DNA of 64,000 bases from Setophaga petechia (lineage: Eukaryota > Chordata > Aves > Passeriformes > Parulidae), in the NCBI GenBank assembly GCA_024362935.1, contig JANCRA010000006.1, forward strand, positions 31,427,924-31,491,923, read 5' to 3'. The notes beneath the pieces were generated by a model that saw only the letters and a program-made list of their open reading frames with translations, did not search any database and was not told the origin of the DNA. Positions 1-12,600 of this stretch are shown here, piece after piece; position 1 is the stretch's first letter; each line of letters starts with the position of its first letter. The position numbers and the translations under genes are program-made.

Positions 1-153
1 TTTAGAAACACCACAGACAGGCAGAGCCTTTACAGCATTAAGGTCCATTTGTTCATCTGGAATTAATTACAGAGTGGGTGCAGGGCAGGCACTGTGAGTG
101 TCCCACTGCCCTGTTCCTCTGCCTGACCTGTCTCTGCTCCTCCTCTGCTGCAG
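1..153 (+). other. RGS5: RGS5 intron 1, 3' end
   Basis: This stretch precedes the first visible RGS5 exon and ends in a pyrimidine-rich tract and a CAG acceptor at 151-153. RGS5 exon 1, which should carry the Met-Cys start, lies upstream of the window. Nothing else is recognisable here. Confidence 0.85.
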
Positions 154-264
154 GGCCAAGGAGATCAAGACGAAGCTGGGCACACTGCTCCAGAAGCCTG
201 ACTCCACCATTGACTTCATCATCCCCTACCCTGAGAAGCCAGAGAAGCCACCCAAGGCCCAGAA
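154..264 (+). CDS. RGS5: RGS5 exon 2
   Basis: This 111-base exon lies between a CAG acceptor and a GTGAGT donor. It enters one base short of a full codon and leaves after two bases (AA). It encodes the linker between the N-terminal helix and the RGS domain. Confidence 0.95.
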
Positions 265-3200
265 GTGAGTATTGCACTGGGCTGGGCTGCAGCATGATGT
301 GTGCCCGGCCACTGGGGTGGATCCAAGCCCTTTTGGGATGCAGAGGAGCTGAGCCCTGCTGTGGGCTGGCACAGCAGCCTCTACGTGGCAGGCAGCTTGT
401 GGCACGTTCCTCGTGACCTGCCTGCTAGGTGCAGGCTCAGGAAGTTATGTCAGGGCAGCATGAGACATGTCAGGTAATACAGCTCTGTGGAAACTAGATT
501 TCCCATGGAAACTCAATTTACTTTTGGTGAGACTTCATGTTATTTGATAAAAGTTTTCCCAGAGGCATATGGCACTTGGACTTCTCTGAGTCACCTGTCT
601 CAACCCAGAGGTGCCAGCCTTTGCAGCCGTCTGGCTTTGGGGTGGCAGTGTGTCCCTGAGCTGCGTGCCCAGCCTCATGGCATGGCTGGCTCTGGGCAGC
701 TTCATGGTGATGGGACCTCCTCACCCTATGGCCTTTGGCTTGACCATTGCTCCCCAGCACCAAGCTGGTGTATAGCACTGGCTAATCAACATTATTTAAA
801 GCAAATGAAACATTAATTATTTTGCCTGCCAACCCAGGGTGCAGCGGGTAACACACAGGGGGATGTTTGCCAGCACGGTGCCTGCCTGACACAGCGCTGC
901 CCCGTGAGAGCTGCCCGTGCCAAGGAGGGCTGGCAGAGCCTGGTGGATTTTGTGGTTCTCACTCCACCACTGCCATGCCCCAGATGCCTCTGTGACAGAG
1001 ACATGTCCATCTCCATTAGCCATCCCTGCAGAAAGCCAGAGAACATCTCCACTCCCGACTCCCTGCTCTCTGGAGGAGCTGTTTTCTCCTCCACTGCATC
1101 ACTGGGCAGCCCTGGCATCACTCACCTGTCAGCATCTCACACACAGTTAATATCATCCCAGGGACATTCAGATAATGGGAAAGTGAATTTGGTGGTTTCC
1201 AGGAAATCTGAGCTGTGTTAGGTTGCTGCAGTGATTCTCCTCCTCGCTGGGGTGAGAAGTCACCTGACAGGGACATGGGGGCAGGGATAGCTTTGATCCT
1301 TGGCAGAAGTGCAAACCCAGTTCAAGGTCCAGAAAACGAAGGATAAGAACCACTGTCATGGTGCCTTCTGCTGATGGTTTGGTGACAAGTAGGGGCTGGT
1401 ACCCACCCTGAGCAAGCCTGGCATTCCTGCCACTCTCCTCTCCCTGCTGGAGCCACATGGGCAGTGTGACATGGCTGGGCACCAGCACCTGTACTTCCCC
1501 CAGACCCACCACTGAAGTTCCTGGGCTCCCCAGGACCAGGATAGGCTGTCCTGCCCACTCTCCCTCCCTGCTCCCAGGGATGCTCTGCTCAGCCAAGGGG
1601 ACTCAACCCCCATGTGTGGCCCCTGCAGCAGCAAAACAAGAGAGTGCAGCACTGCCTTCAAGGAGTGGAGAAGGTCCTCAGCCAGCCCAGCACTCAGTGC
1701 TGAGCAGGGGGGCTTCCCTTGCCCTCCAGCCAATGCTGGCAGGGCTACAGGGAAGGAGCTGGGAGCCCAGGGCAGTTTGGTGAAACTCCTCGGGGCTTAA
1801 ATAAAACAACAAAAAGCCACAAACAACAACAACAACAACAACAACAAAACCCAAACCAACAACAAAACCCCCACAAACTCTTTCAGTCTTACTGCAAACA
1901 TCTCATTAAAAAGTATATTAAAGGAAAAAAAAGAGGAAAAGCTGTGCAGATGGAAAGCGCGGAGGCTCCCAGTGGGAAGGGCGCCAGTGACCCGGGGCCG
2001 CAGGGCGTGGGAAGGGCCGGGCGGGATGTGGGAGCCGAGGGCTCCGACCCCGCAGTGACCGGGCCCTGTGGCCAGCGGGGAGCATCCTTCCCCAGCCCAG
2101 CAGGAAAACACAGCGATGCTTCCCAGCCGCCCGCAGGGCCCCTGCGCTGCCCTCCCGTGTGCGGGCGAGGAGGAGCCCTGTGCTGCACAAGGGACTCGCT
2201 CTGCAGCTCAGCCCAAGCACGGGGGAATTCGCCTTCCCCACCCCATCCTCACCTTCCCTGCACTCGGCTATCACCCTCCCCTGGGCTGTGGTGCAGCAGC
2301 ATCCCCATTCCATCCCCAGACCGCTGCCTCCGCTCTGAAAGTCTCTGCAATGTGTTACTCCGTTCCTCCCTGTTTTCAAAGGAATTTTTAAAAGCCCTTT
2401 AGCCCAGACGGGGCTGTGGGGTAACCATGGACCACCTGGGCTTTCTTTACTCTTGTCAGGCCCTCTCCAGAGGAGGCTCTGCAGTGGCGTGATTCCTTGG
2501 AGAAGCTCCTGCAAAACCCCTGTAAGTTCACATCTCCCTGCCATTGGTCACCTTCCCTCTTTCCATGTCCCCTGGGGTGCTCAGGGAGGGCTTTGCCCCC
2601 CTGGCACTGCCAGTGCTGAAGCGAGGGCTCACCTCCCCCTTGCCCCCAGATGGGCTTGCCAGCTTCTGCAGCTTCCTGCGCTCCGAGTTCAGCGAGGAGA
2701 ACGCCGAGTTCTGGGTGGCCTGCGAGGACTACAAGAAAACCAAGTCCCCTGTGAAGATGGCAGAGAAGGCCAAAAAGATCTACGAGGAGTTCATCCAGAC
2801 TGAGGCACCCAAAGAGGTCAGTGGCCATGGGGCAGGAGATGGGACTGGGAGGGAAGAGGCTGCAGGCCTGTCAGCCTCCGTCCCAAAGGACAGCGATGGC
2901 TGCAGAGCACCTCATGCCGTGGCTGAGAGGTCAGAGGGCTGTGTCCTTGTCCAGGGCAGCCTCATCCCCACGTGCTGCACTCCCATCCTTCACAACCCTG
3001 GAGCCCCTGTCTGCATGCTCAGCCTCTACTGGGCTGTCTCCATCCGTGGGCACCTCCAACACATGCCTGTCCCCACCCTCCCCACGGAGGCGTGACATCA
3101 GTCATAAGGGATGACAATGTACAGTAATCTTCCTCCCCGAGTTAGCTTTGCAGCAGGACAGAGCTCATCCTGACAGCTCTGCCACCAATAATTCTGCCAG

Positions 3201-3490
3201 AGAAATTAATCTGCTTCAGTCCCTCCCCTCACCCTTTGTGCCATTGTTGGTGGGACAGGGTGGCAAGGGGAGACCATCGCTGAGCCCTCCAAAGGCAGGC
3301 TCCCATCCCTCTGACACTCTCGTGACAGGTAAACATCGACCACTTCACCAAGGCTGTGACCATGAAGAACCTGGTGGAGCCATCACCAACCAGCTTTGAC
3401 ATAGCCCAGAAGAGGATCTTTGCCCTGATGGAAAAAGACTCCCTGCCCAGATTTTTGCGGTCGGAGTTTTATCATGAATTAATCAAGTAG
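154..3490 (+). CDS. RGS5: RGS5, regulator of G-protein signalling 5 (exons 2-5; 5' partial)
   Basis: RGS5 is a small R4-family GTPase-activating protein for Gi/Gq alpha subunits, known in mammals from pericytes and vascular smooth muscle. Visible coding exons are 154-264, 2460-2521, 2650-2816 and 3329-3490, all with GT-AG borders and matching phases. The first exon reads [18 protein letters not shown] and then [16 protein letters not shown], which distinguishes RGS5 from RGS4 and RGS16. The RGS domain spans about residues 60-178, with EEN for G-alpha switch contact, KEVNID, and EKDSLPRF. The protein ends [12 protein letters not shown], the usual RGS5 C-terminus with no tail. Adding a 44-base first exon as in RGS4 gives 181 residues, equal to the human length. 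The Met-Cys exon is outside the window. The gene converges on RGS4, the same tail-to-tail arrangement as in human. I see no frameshift or premature stop. Confidence 0.96.
265..2459 (+). other. RGS5: RGS5 intron 2
   Basis: The intron is about 2.2 kb, starts GTGAGT and ends TTGTCAG. Apart from a CAA-rich repeat near 1.8 kb, I see no exon or mobile element. The open frames on both strands come from GC-rich, stop-poor sequence. Confidence 0.85.
1804..1870 (+). repeat. CAA-rich simple repeat
   Basis: The core is eight or more CAA/AAC units around 1822-1847, flanked by degenerate CAA-rich sequence. It lies inside RGS5 intron 2. It creates an artificial poly-Gln run in one reading frame. Confidence 0.9.
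2460..2521 (+). CDS. RGS5: RGS5 exon 3 (62 bases)
   Basis: This exon has the 62-base length typical of R4 genes and encodes [20 protein letters not shown], the first helix of the RGS fold. It ends with one base of a split Tyr codon before GTAAGT. Confidence 0.95.
2650..2816 (+). CDS. RGS5: RGS5 exon 4 (167 bases)
   Basis: This is the core RGS-box exon. It holds [18 protein letters not shown] with the Glu-Asn pair that contacts G-alpha, and it ends in Lys-Glu before GTCAGT. The 167-base length is identical in all four genes of the window. Confidence 0.96.
3329..3490 (+). CDS. RGS5: RGS5 exon 5 (last coding exon)
   Basis: The exon begins VNIDHFTK after a GACAG acceptor and contains [19 protein letters not shown] followed by TAG. 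The Asn, Asp and Arg contact residues are all present. There is no C-terminal extension, as expected for RGS5. Confidence 0.96.
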   Translation, partial: VNIDHFTKAVTMKNLVEPSPTSFDIAQKRIFALMEKDSLPRFLRSEFYHELIK

Positions 3491-4793
3491 CAATGCAGCA
3501 GGGCTGTGCAAGGCATCCCTGCTGCTTCTGTCTAAACACCTGCCCCTTCTCCTGCAGCTGCTTTGCTTTCTCGATACCACCTAGAGCACTCAGAGGTGTT
3601 GCTAAGCTCCTCCCCCCATGCTTTGGATCGTCTGATGTCCTGGTGTTTCCTCTCTTACCATCTCTTTCCTCTCCCACAAAAGACCAATTTGCAGAAACTC
3701 CCTGGAGTTGAGACCCAGAAGGGTGAGGGAGCAGCTCCAGCTGTGCAGTGACCAGGAGCCATGTGGCCAGCTGACACATTCCTGGTGCTGCAGAGCTCAG
3801 CATTAGCTGGAGGCTCTGAGGTGCTGATTTTGCCTCCTTAGGGCTCCTTAGAATATGACCATTTTACTCCCAGTGTTGCCCATATTGCCGGTTGGGCCCA
3901 GGCTCTCTCCCTTCTCCCACCTTCCCTGACTGCTGCTGAGACTGCACAGGTGCTCTGCAGGTGCTCCCCTCCCTGGCCAAGGTGATGTGAGACACATCCA
4001 GTGCCCGATTTGCATCACCTTCCTTCTGAAAGCAGCCAGTCAGCAGGCACAGTGACAGCCAGCCAGGGACGGGGGGACAGCAGGGACACCAGTGGCACTG
4101 ACACGTACAGCAAGGATGGCACTGTGACAAGGAGGGCAGGGACTGCTGTACGGCAGAAGCAGCTGCTGCAGGGTGTGCCTGGCTGGCACCAGGGGTGAGC
4201 AGAGCGAGCTTGTGGCACCTCTTCCCCAGCAGCTCCACTCGGAGTCAGCCTGTTTGCTTCCCTCTAAATACAAAAACAAGAGGATAAAATGAGACCTGTT
4301 GGTCCGAAACACTGGGACTGCTTAGCAAGCCAGAACTCCTGCTCACTCCAGCCTTTGCACAGCACCCTGAGCTGCCAGGGCACCTCATGTGCCACATCCC
4401 AGTGCACAGCCTCGTGGTGTGCTGGGATGCAGCTCTGGGGGCTGCTCTCTTGTTTCAGTTGCTTCTCTCTGCGGTAGGCACGCCAAAGCAATGCTCCTGC
4501 ACAAACCTGGCATCACACAAGAGGAAGGGAAGACATGCTGGGGAAAGAGAAAGCTGAAATTCCAGCTGTTCAGATCCAATTCAAAAAATCCAAACCAGAC
4601 ACAAACCCACCATTGGAAACATGAAAAATAACCCCCTGGCTTCTAGAACAGAATGTAGACCCTGCTGAGTTTGTGTAGCCTCCATCTCTCTCTGCTGTCT
4701 CCTCCTGTCTACCCAGGCCATGTGTTTCCATAGGCTGTCTCTAAAAAGGACTAGCTGCTTTCTAATGATTCAAAGCCAGCCCTCTGCTAAGAG

Positions 4794-4799
4794 AATAAA
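4794..4799 (+). terminator. RGS5: Candidate proximal RGS5 poly(A) signal
   Basis: This is the first AATAAA I noted on the plus strand after the RGS5 stop, giving a 3' UTR of about 1.3 kb. Use of the site is inferred. Confidence 0.4.
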
Positions 4800-6218
4800 T
4801 CACACCTGAGGATGGGGAAAGGGCATACATGAAAAGCAGCCCACAGGGTCTCATTTCAGCTTTGAGGAAAATGTGACAAACCCCTGCTCCACAGGGCCCA
4901 GATGGTTCATCCCTGAGTTGGTTTCCTGGTGCATCATCCACAGGGTCATGGCTTGCAAAGAGCTGCTTCAGCCAGCAGCCTGACAGGTGCCAGCAAAACA
5001 TCCATGGCCCTGCTGCTCTGCCTCACTGCAAGCCATGGGACTCTATGCAAAATGCAGTAACATAAACAATGGATTTGCCAGCCTCTTCAAGACTTTCAAA
5101 ATCTGATCAAAACCCTGCCAGTCTCAAATATTTACACGCTGTCACTATGGCAATGAAGAAAAATACATCCCAAGCAGCAGGAAATGGGCTGTGTTTTCCA
5201 GGCAGGAGTGGGGAGGCAGGGGAAGGATGGAGCAGTCACAAATGTGACTCTTTTTATAAGCTCTGGAGCAAAAGGCCTGGGAAAGTCGGTGCTGGAGCAG
5301 CAGGGTCGATGCTTACAGGCATTCCCCTGGGGTGAATGCAGAGGGTGGCTTGGGTGACCTAAAGAGCCCAAGGGAGCCCATGAGCAGTAGGAGGGTCCCA
5401 TCAAAAGGGCACAGGACCCCCCAGCAGTGTCCATCTTTCAGGTGGGCAACAAGGGGGAGGCAGAAGCAGGGCTAGGTGTGGGATGGGGGGCTTGGCCAGC
5501 CCCTCTGCTGCAGGGTGCTGCCCCCACCTCTGCCTGCACCCTCCCAAAGTCTCCATGAACTGGTGTCAATTCAAGTGGCTTCAGCATGTTCAAGCTCCTC
5601 ATTTACAGCATGACTCAGAAAAGCAAAGCAGAACAGGCTTCCCTGCAGGAAGACCTGGATCTTTCACTTCTGCTTAATCCTTTGGCAGCTATTTCCAGGT
5701 CCCCTCACATGTTTCACAGTTAAATGCCACCACCACCACTGCCATAAAGTGGGGATGCTGCTGGAGGCTCTTGCTATGCAACCATCAAATCCTGGGACGT
5801 CACTGCTGCAGCAATGACACATGGGGCAGGGAGAAGGAGTCTGGGTATGTATGTGCTGAAAAGAAAGGCACAGGCTGGATTCAGGAGAAATGCCACAGCT
5901 CTGTTGGCAACCCCTCCCTGGCTCATTTTCTGTTAAAATGTTGGAAGTGTACTCTGGGTGCTGCCTGTGATCTACTGGGTGGTCAGAAAATGTGGCCACA
6001 GAAGCGTTTTGGAGCTCTAGGGAAGTTGTGTTTGTGTAGAAGGGCCATTTGGCTAATCACTCCAGCAGGCTTGCCCAGAAAGGTGACAACACCTGTACCA
6101 GCCCCATGGCCCAGCTTTCCATCAGCCCAGAGGTATTTGCTATTGGGCTGATGCCAACCATCATATTTCAGGTAGGAGATAGTTCATATATTTTAACACT
6201 CTAGCTCTTGAAATTTGG

Positions 6219-6297
6219 CATATATAGTAGTATATAAACACAACATGTACATCTGTATTCCTGTATTCATATATACACATACACACACATATATACT
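6219..6297. repeat. TA/CA dinucleotide-rich microsatellite
   Basis: The sequence alternates degenerate TATATA and CACACA runs, including ACACACACATATATAC. It is likely polymorphic in length. Confidence 0.75.
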
Positions 6298-7867
6298 TGT
6301 AACATGGGTATCTTGACCCCCTAAGAGTCAGAGAGCCAAAAAGCAGAGTTTCCACACCACAAAGATGTGGTGCTTGGGGTCCATCACAGAGAGGAGTGTC
6401 TGTGGATTTTGCATTGTTCCAGACCCTCTTGAGGGAAACCTTGGCCATCCAGCTGAGAGAACACAAAGGTGCATCTGTGCCCATGGCCTCTGTGTGCCAT
6501 GCTGGCACCTGGGCTGGTGCAGGGTGCAGGTCTCGTGCCCCTTGAGGCACCCCTCTCTCTGCCGTGGGGCAAGGCAGCCCCATGCTGCAGCCAGGGGCAC
6601 GGGGCACCAGGCACTGCCTCCACGCCACCCTGGCACCTGCTCCCTGCCACAGGCACGTGTGGGAAACAGCTCCCTGCAGCTGCATACCCCGGGGGGACAC
6701 CAGAAGAGGGGTCCATGTGTGTTTTATGGTGACTTCAGCAACCTGGAGCCTCGCAGCTCATCTGTCACAGGGAGAACCACGCAGCTCCTGCCCTGCGTGC
6801 TGGGCTGGGCACCACCAGGGCTGCCCGGTCCCAGACTTGGGCACTGCCTAAGCCCAGTGGCTGAAAGTGTCCCAGAGCTCATCCAGGCTGCCCTCAGGCC
6901 TTGGTCACTCCCTGGAGGGTGCTGCATGCTGTGGCCCAGGGCTGGAGCAAAGGCAGGAGGGCGCATCAGCTCCTCCCACCCAGGAGCTGCAGGTTTTCAG
7001 TCTGGAGTTCTCCATGGGATTGTCATGTGGGGAAGATGTGAGGAGCTGGTGTGCACTGAGGAGTTGTGTTAACCCATATTCATGTACCACTCAGTAATCC
7101 ACACATAAACATGTATCTCTGCTACTGTCTCCATGGACTGTTCATTTTGTCTCCTGGTTCTGAAGGTGCAGCACTTTCTTTCCCACTACAGAGCACTCCC
7201 AAAACTTAAAAATGCTCCCAAAAGCCCTGGCAAGACCAAAAGTCTCTGGGAGCTTCTGCTGCAATGATGCAGTGGTTTCTCAGTGAACTGGAAAGGGAAT
7301 GACCCCAGGGAGCTGATCCAGAAGGAACACCCCAAGGCCGGTGCAGGACAGGCACCCCTGGTCTGTGCTGCCCCAGGCTTTGGCTCCCAGGGCCAGCTCA
7401 GGCTCCAGCAGCAGCAGCTGGGGCTGAGCAAGAGCCAGGCCTGCCTTCTGCACCCACAGGACACAGCCCAGGGACAGGCTCAGCTTTGGGATAAAATGTG
7501 TTCTGTCCCCTCAGGGCTGCAACACATCTGCATCAGGGAAGGGCTCCTTGATCTTCCCCACTCCACAGCTGTCAGGGGGGGTCACACCCACCCCAGAGCC
7601 TTGGTGAGGATGGCTGATCCCCATGCTGAGCTGGTGGCCAGGCAAGGCACAGACCCATAAAAAACCCCTCATCCCCCAGGTTCTTGGTGCTGAAGGATAT
7701 AATTGCTGTTGCTTCATCTGCTGTTTCATCTTTCTGTGACTTAAAACAATCTCTGAGTGAAGCCACTTGTAACAAAATTTTAAGAGCGACCTTGTCCAAT
7801 GAATTGGATCTCCATGCATTTTCTTTTGTTCACATAATAGCATTTTAGAAGGGACTAACACAAACAT

Positions 7868-7873
7868 TTTATT
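7868..7873 (-). terminator. RGS4: Candidate RGS4 poly(A) signal
   Basis: The plus-strand TTTATT reads AATAAA on the RGS4 strand, 1.56 kb after the RGS4 stop. The surrounding sequence is AT-rich like a 3' UTR. It is the first such signal I noted downstream of the stop. Confidence 0.5.
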
Positions 7874-8046
7874 TAGACTGCATTCATCGTTATTTAAATA
7901 TTGATACAGTTTTTGCAATAGTTACCAAGAGTTCCCAGTACCAGGGGAAAAAAAAAACATAGCCACATGCTTGGCTATGTTCAGTGCTTTAGCAAGCCTC
8001 TCCATCTCTTAGCTGAGCATGCAGGGTGATAGGTGTTGGTACACTG

Positions 8047-8063
8047 AATAAATACAAAATAAA
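8047..8063 (+). terminator. RGS5: Candidate distal RGS5 poly(A) signals (two AATAAA)
   Basis: Two AATAAA hexamers lie 11 bases apart, followed by an A-run. If used, they give RGS5 a long 3' UTR of about 4.6 kb that would overlap the end of the RGS4 transcript. Confidence 0.35.
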
Positions 8064-9436
8064 GCACATGTTAAAAAAAAAAGAAGTTTCTCTATGGGCC
8101 TGGAGAGCCAGAGCCTCCTCCTGCCATGCCAAAACCCTGGTGTGAGAGCTGCTGTCTGGACTGGGATGCAGAGTTCAGGGTACACAGGGGCCAGAGCAGC
8201 AATGCCTAATGAAGGAGAGCCCAAGCATGGGGAACAGTGACACACCTGTGCTGCAGCTCACAGCAGCAACCCTGCAGCTGCCTCCTGTGCTTCCCACTGC
8301 AGCCCAGTGCCAAAGCCCACAGCAAAGGCCATTTCTCACCACAGCAATTAAAGAGTCAGCTGCCTTCTGGCAAAGCCCCGGAGCAGTAAGGAGACAGACA
8401 CATTCCTCCTACCATCTTCAGGAAAAGTGAGCCATGCTACTACTGAAATACATAAATAACACCTTAAGAAACTCCAACATTTTCAAGTACTCCCAAGCAG
8501 GGCCTTTCTTCCTCAGATATGGTGGTCCTATTCCCTCACAAACTACTTCTTACAAGCCAGGACAGGCAAACCTGAAATGGCACACCCAGAGTCAGGAATA
8601 TAAACCTGTCTGGGAGAGAAGGAACAGGTTTCTGTTCTGCTCTGCTGGACTATTTAACCTGGGAGCATGAAGGTTGCAATTAATACAGGAAATAATGAGC
8701 CTCCCCCAAAGTGACAGCTCTGCACACCTAGGGAAGATCCTTGGCCAGCATAACCAGGGTGCTACAGAGGGAGCAGCAGCCAGAGGGAAGAGTTTCCCAT
8801 GATGGCTGAGGGAGGCTGAGCTTCCCTGCACCTGTGGCTGTGATGATTGAGGGAGGCTGTCCAAAAAGTTTTGGTCTCCCTTCAAGAAAGAATAGGAGCT
8901 CTTCCTGTGCCTGATTCTGCAATGCAGCACAGCCTGAGCTCTGAGCAAACACTCCTGACAGCCTGGACATTTGGGAGTTATGAACAGCTAAGAACCAGCG
9001 CCAGCCCTTTTCACCTAAACCTTAGCAGATTAGAAAGGGGAGATCGCAGTCCCCAGCACTTCCTTGGCTTCCCCTGTGCCCTGCACCTCTCTGTGTGTCA
9101 CACAGTGGCCTCCCCACTCTGGTCTCTCCGTGGGCAGAGCCAGGGCTGCCTGGAGCTCCCCAGCACCCTGCAGGGCTCACAGGGCTCAGCACACACAGTG
9201 ACTGCCCCAGCTCCTGCCAGACACAGACCCCAGCGCTCCTACACCGACCCAGCAGAGGAGGGTTTGCTACACACACCGAGCCTGGATTGGGTTACAAATG
9301 CTGGCTGCTGCATGACATGGGATACAACTGGAACATTAGACAGCTACTGGAGACAGCTCTGTTGCTTCATGCCAATGAGTGCTTTTGCTGCCACATATTC
9401 TGCAAGAGCCCAGCCCGCCCCTGCCTTGCTGCAGGT

Positions 9437-9688
9437 TCAGGCACACTGAGAGATGATGTTGGAGTTGCAATCTAAGCTGTGAGTATGGTTTCTTTTGCAG
9501 TTTTCGGGCCCACAGCCAGCACCAGGTGGGCTGACCAAGTCCAGGTAGTAAGGGGACTTGAGGAAGCGACGGTAAGAATCCTTCTCCATGAGGGTGAATA
9601 TTTTTCTCTGAGCCTCATCAAAGCAGGACAGTGTAGGCTCCAGCATGTTGTGGCTCGTCTTCTCCCGTGTGCATGAATCCAAGTTCAC
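9437..9688 (-). CDS. RGS4: RGS4 exon 5 (last coding exon)
   Basis: The exon starts [10 protein letters not shown] after a GACAG acceptor, contains [11 protein letters not shown] and ends QCA-TGA. The tail carries Cys-rich, Asn/His-rich residues unlike the mammalian tail. The GTG at its 5' end is an internal Val codon, not a start. Confidence 0.96.
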   Translation of the reverse strand: MNLDSCTREKTSHNMLEPTLSCFDEAQRKIFTLMEKDSYRRFLKSPYYLDLVSPPGAGCGPENCKRNHTHSLDCNSNIISQCA

Positions 9689-12600
9689 CTGTCAAAGGGC
9701 CAAAGGACAGTGTAAGTAGAACCTGTCCCAGATGGGGCATAGGAAAGGGAAAATTCAAGCATCTCTGTACCATGTGTGCTTGCTGAGCAGTTATCTGAAA
9801 TGGCTATTTGACACCCTGTGGCCTCAGCAGAATCTGTGCAGCTGGATACCAGTGCATCTCTGCTACCAGAAGAGCTGTCAGGGGAGGCTGACACATACAT
9901 CCCTCCAGGATGCAGCTAGCCAGGAAACTCAAACTGCATGGGAGCAGCTGAAACACTGGGAATCATGGTCCTCTTGGGCTTCTCCCCTTTCAGTGTGCAC
10001 ATGGAATGGCCATGTGGTTGTAACCAAACACGCTTTCTCTCTAGCCAAATTTAATATAAAAATCAATAAAAGACCCACCATGTCCTTGCTAACTAGCAGA
10101 GGCCTTCATCTCTTGTAAAATTATTGACTTCTGCTTGGCTGTGCTGCTGGTTCAGAATTGAGGGCGGTGCCTTTGCCCAAGGAATGTTCAGGGCACGTAC
10201 CTCTTTTGTGGCCTGCACTGAGATGAACTCATCGTAGATCTTCCTGGCCTTGGGGCTGAGCTTGGCTGGTGACTTGGTTTTCTTGTACTCCTCACAACTG
10301 ACCCAGAACTCAATGTTTTCCTCGCTGTACTCAGATTTGAGAAAAGCACGGAAAGCAGCCAGTCCTCCTACGGATTGTTGAGAGGAAAACCAGGTCAGGA
10401 AAGGGTGTTGGGCCCTGAACATTTGCAGCCCTGAATCCCAGCAAACAGTGATTGTGGGTTCTCCTTCCCAGAGCTGAATGAGGAGCTGCCCTGGCAGTGG
10501 GGAGGCTGGAATGCAGACAGGTCCCATGGGGATGTCACACGTGGGGGCCCAGCTGCCTGTTCCCCCACTGTGACCTTCAGTGTCCCTGCCAGGGGAACAC
10601 AAGCAACTTGTGTGCTCCCTGGAGGTCTTGAGGAGACAGCCAGCATGCTCCACAGAGTCTCAGACCATGGGAACAATGTGAAGGAAACCTCAAGGACATG
10701 AGTGTAGCCCACAGCTGATGGGAAGGCAAAGTCTCCCATGGGTTCAGCTGCAAATAATATCTCCACCTTTTGGTTCTTGTTTAACCCACCACTAACTGTG
10801 TGTCCCAATCTTGCCCTCCTCTTGCACAAGGGCTAAACCAGTTGCTTTCACAAAGCAGGCAGCTCAGCAGTAGGCCAAAACCACACTCATGATGCATTGG
10901 GATTGATCCTTGCCTTGGATCTGGGCAAGAGACCCCTTCCCCACCCCTCCCAGAGGTGTGCATGGCCAAAGGAGCTCCTGTGTGCCCCTAAGAGACAACC
11001 AGACAATGTCCTGTGTCCCCTCCCAGGACTGTTCAGAGCACACATGCTCTGCAGGCACTGTAAGAGCCCTCTTCACTTACTGTCATGATGGATCAAATTT
11101 TCCAAAGACTCTGCCCATTTTCTTACTTCCTCTTGGCTAAGCCTAAGAAGAGACAAAGGGAGAAACACAGGGCTGAGTTAAAGAGAGTACAGAAAGGACA
11201 AATTTGGTCTGTTTCTCAACACCACCAGAAAAATCTTTTTCCCTGATTGTTGTAAGAGCATATACAAGAGACAGAGAATGAAATATCAGCTTGTTTTACA
11301 GATACCCTCAGAGATCCCAGATCTAACCTACAGAAATTTTGGTTTGCAATCCTCATCACCAGCCATGGGCTAGAAATTAATTTTCCTGGAAAAAAATTGG
11401 TGTGGACTTCATATTTATTTTGTGCCTGGCTGCATCTGTTGCTGGAGCACAGGTCTGGAATCACTCCTAGCAGTCACATCAGTGAACTCCAAAGGACTGG
11501 TTCCTTTAACCTGTCTGGGAAACAGTAGCTATGTGGAAACTGGAGCACATGGGGAGCATATCCTACATTCATTCCCTCTACCATACTGGAACATCCTAGG
11601 CCTCACCTGTTCCAGTAGCAAACCTTGGCTTTTGGAGCCCTCTTTGGAGCCAGCACTGTGTCCTTGCAGGCTGGGGAGAGCAGTGACACCCTGACAGGCT
11701 GCTGGCTGGTTTGTGTGCCCACACCTCTGTGCAGCTGTGTGGAGCACTGCAGAAATCCAGCCCAAAGGGGTGTGGGATGCTGATTCTGCAGTGTTGCACT
11801 GGCTCTGGAATGGAGTCATTCCCCCATGCAGGACATGCACACACCCTCCCCTGTGCTCATTCATACTGAATCACAGAAGTGGTGCCAGAAGGGACCTCTA
11901 GTTCAGCATTCTTCATGGAAATTGAAGTCCTCAGGTGCTGATGGTCAGCTGACAGGACTATCAACACCTGAGGGCTATTGCCACACTAGATCCAAGCACA
12001 GGTGTTCAGGAAGAACTGGGAAGCAGCACCAGAAGCACTAATGGAGTCCAGTTGGTGAAGGAATAAACAACATACTGCAGCCAGTCTGGGATTAACTGGG
12101 TGACAGCACCTGCTCTTACCTCTGGCTTGAAGATAACTTCTCCTTCTTGCCCTGGGAAGAGCTGTAGTCACAGGAATCTGACTTCTGCAGCAAGAAGCCC
12201 AGACGGTGCTTCATGTCTTTGGCACTGAAAGAAAAAAATCAAGGAGGAGATGAAGACAATGCTTTGCACTCCCTCTGCAGCCTCCTCCAGCATTACTCAG
12301 TGCCACACATGCAGGTCACTGACAGGGACTCCAGTGCTGATTTCCCCCTCATTGCATAATGCACATTTTTCATTCTAGACAAACACAATGCCAAAGAAGT
12401 TATTTTTCATGTTCAACAGCACCTTGCTGAGAAGGTCATCAGACTGGAAGCAGGTGGCAAAGGGGGAGAAGCTGCTGTTTTCCAACTGTTTACAGTAAAA
12501 ATATTGTGATAGAAAAGCATCACCAAGCTGTGTGTGTCACCTCTCCTTGAGCTGATTTGCCCAGCTGCCAATGTGTGGCTCTGACACCCTTACTAATCCC

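Larger units (their letters stand above)
3491..9436. other. Convergent RGS5/RGS4 intergenic region and 3' UTRs
   Basis: About 5.9 kb separates the two stop codons. Poly(A) signals for RGS5 occur at 4794-4799 and at 8047-8063. A signal in RGS4 orientation occurs at 7868-7873. A TA/CA microsatellite lies near 6.2 kb. The AT-rich stretch at about 7680-8080 looks like 3' UTR. I find no protein-coding exon here. True 3' ends need transcript data. Confidence 0.6.

Noticed and set aside
1719..2402. 227-codon plus-strand frame with a poly-Gln run
   Set aside because: The Gln run is the CAA simple repeat in RGS5 intron 2, and the rest is GC-rich intron with no domain or splice support.
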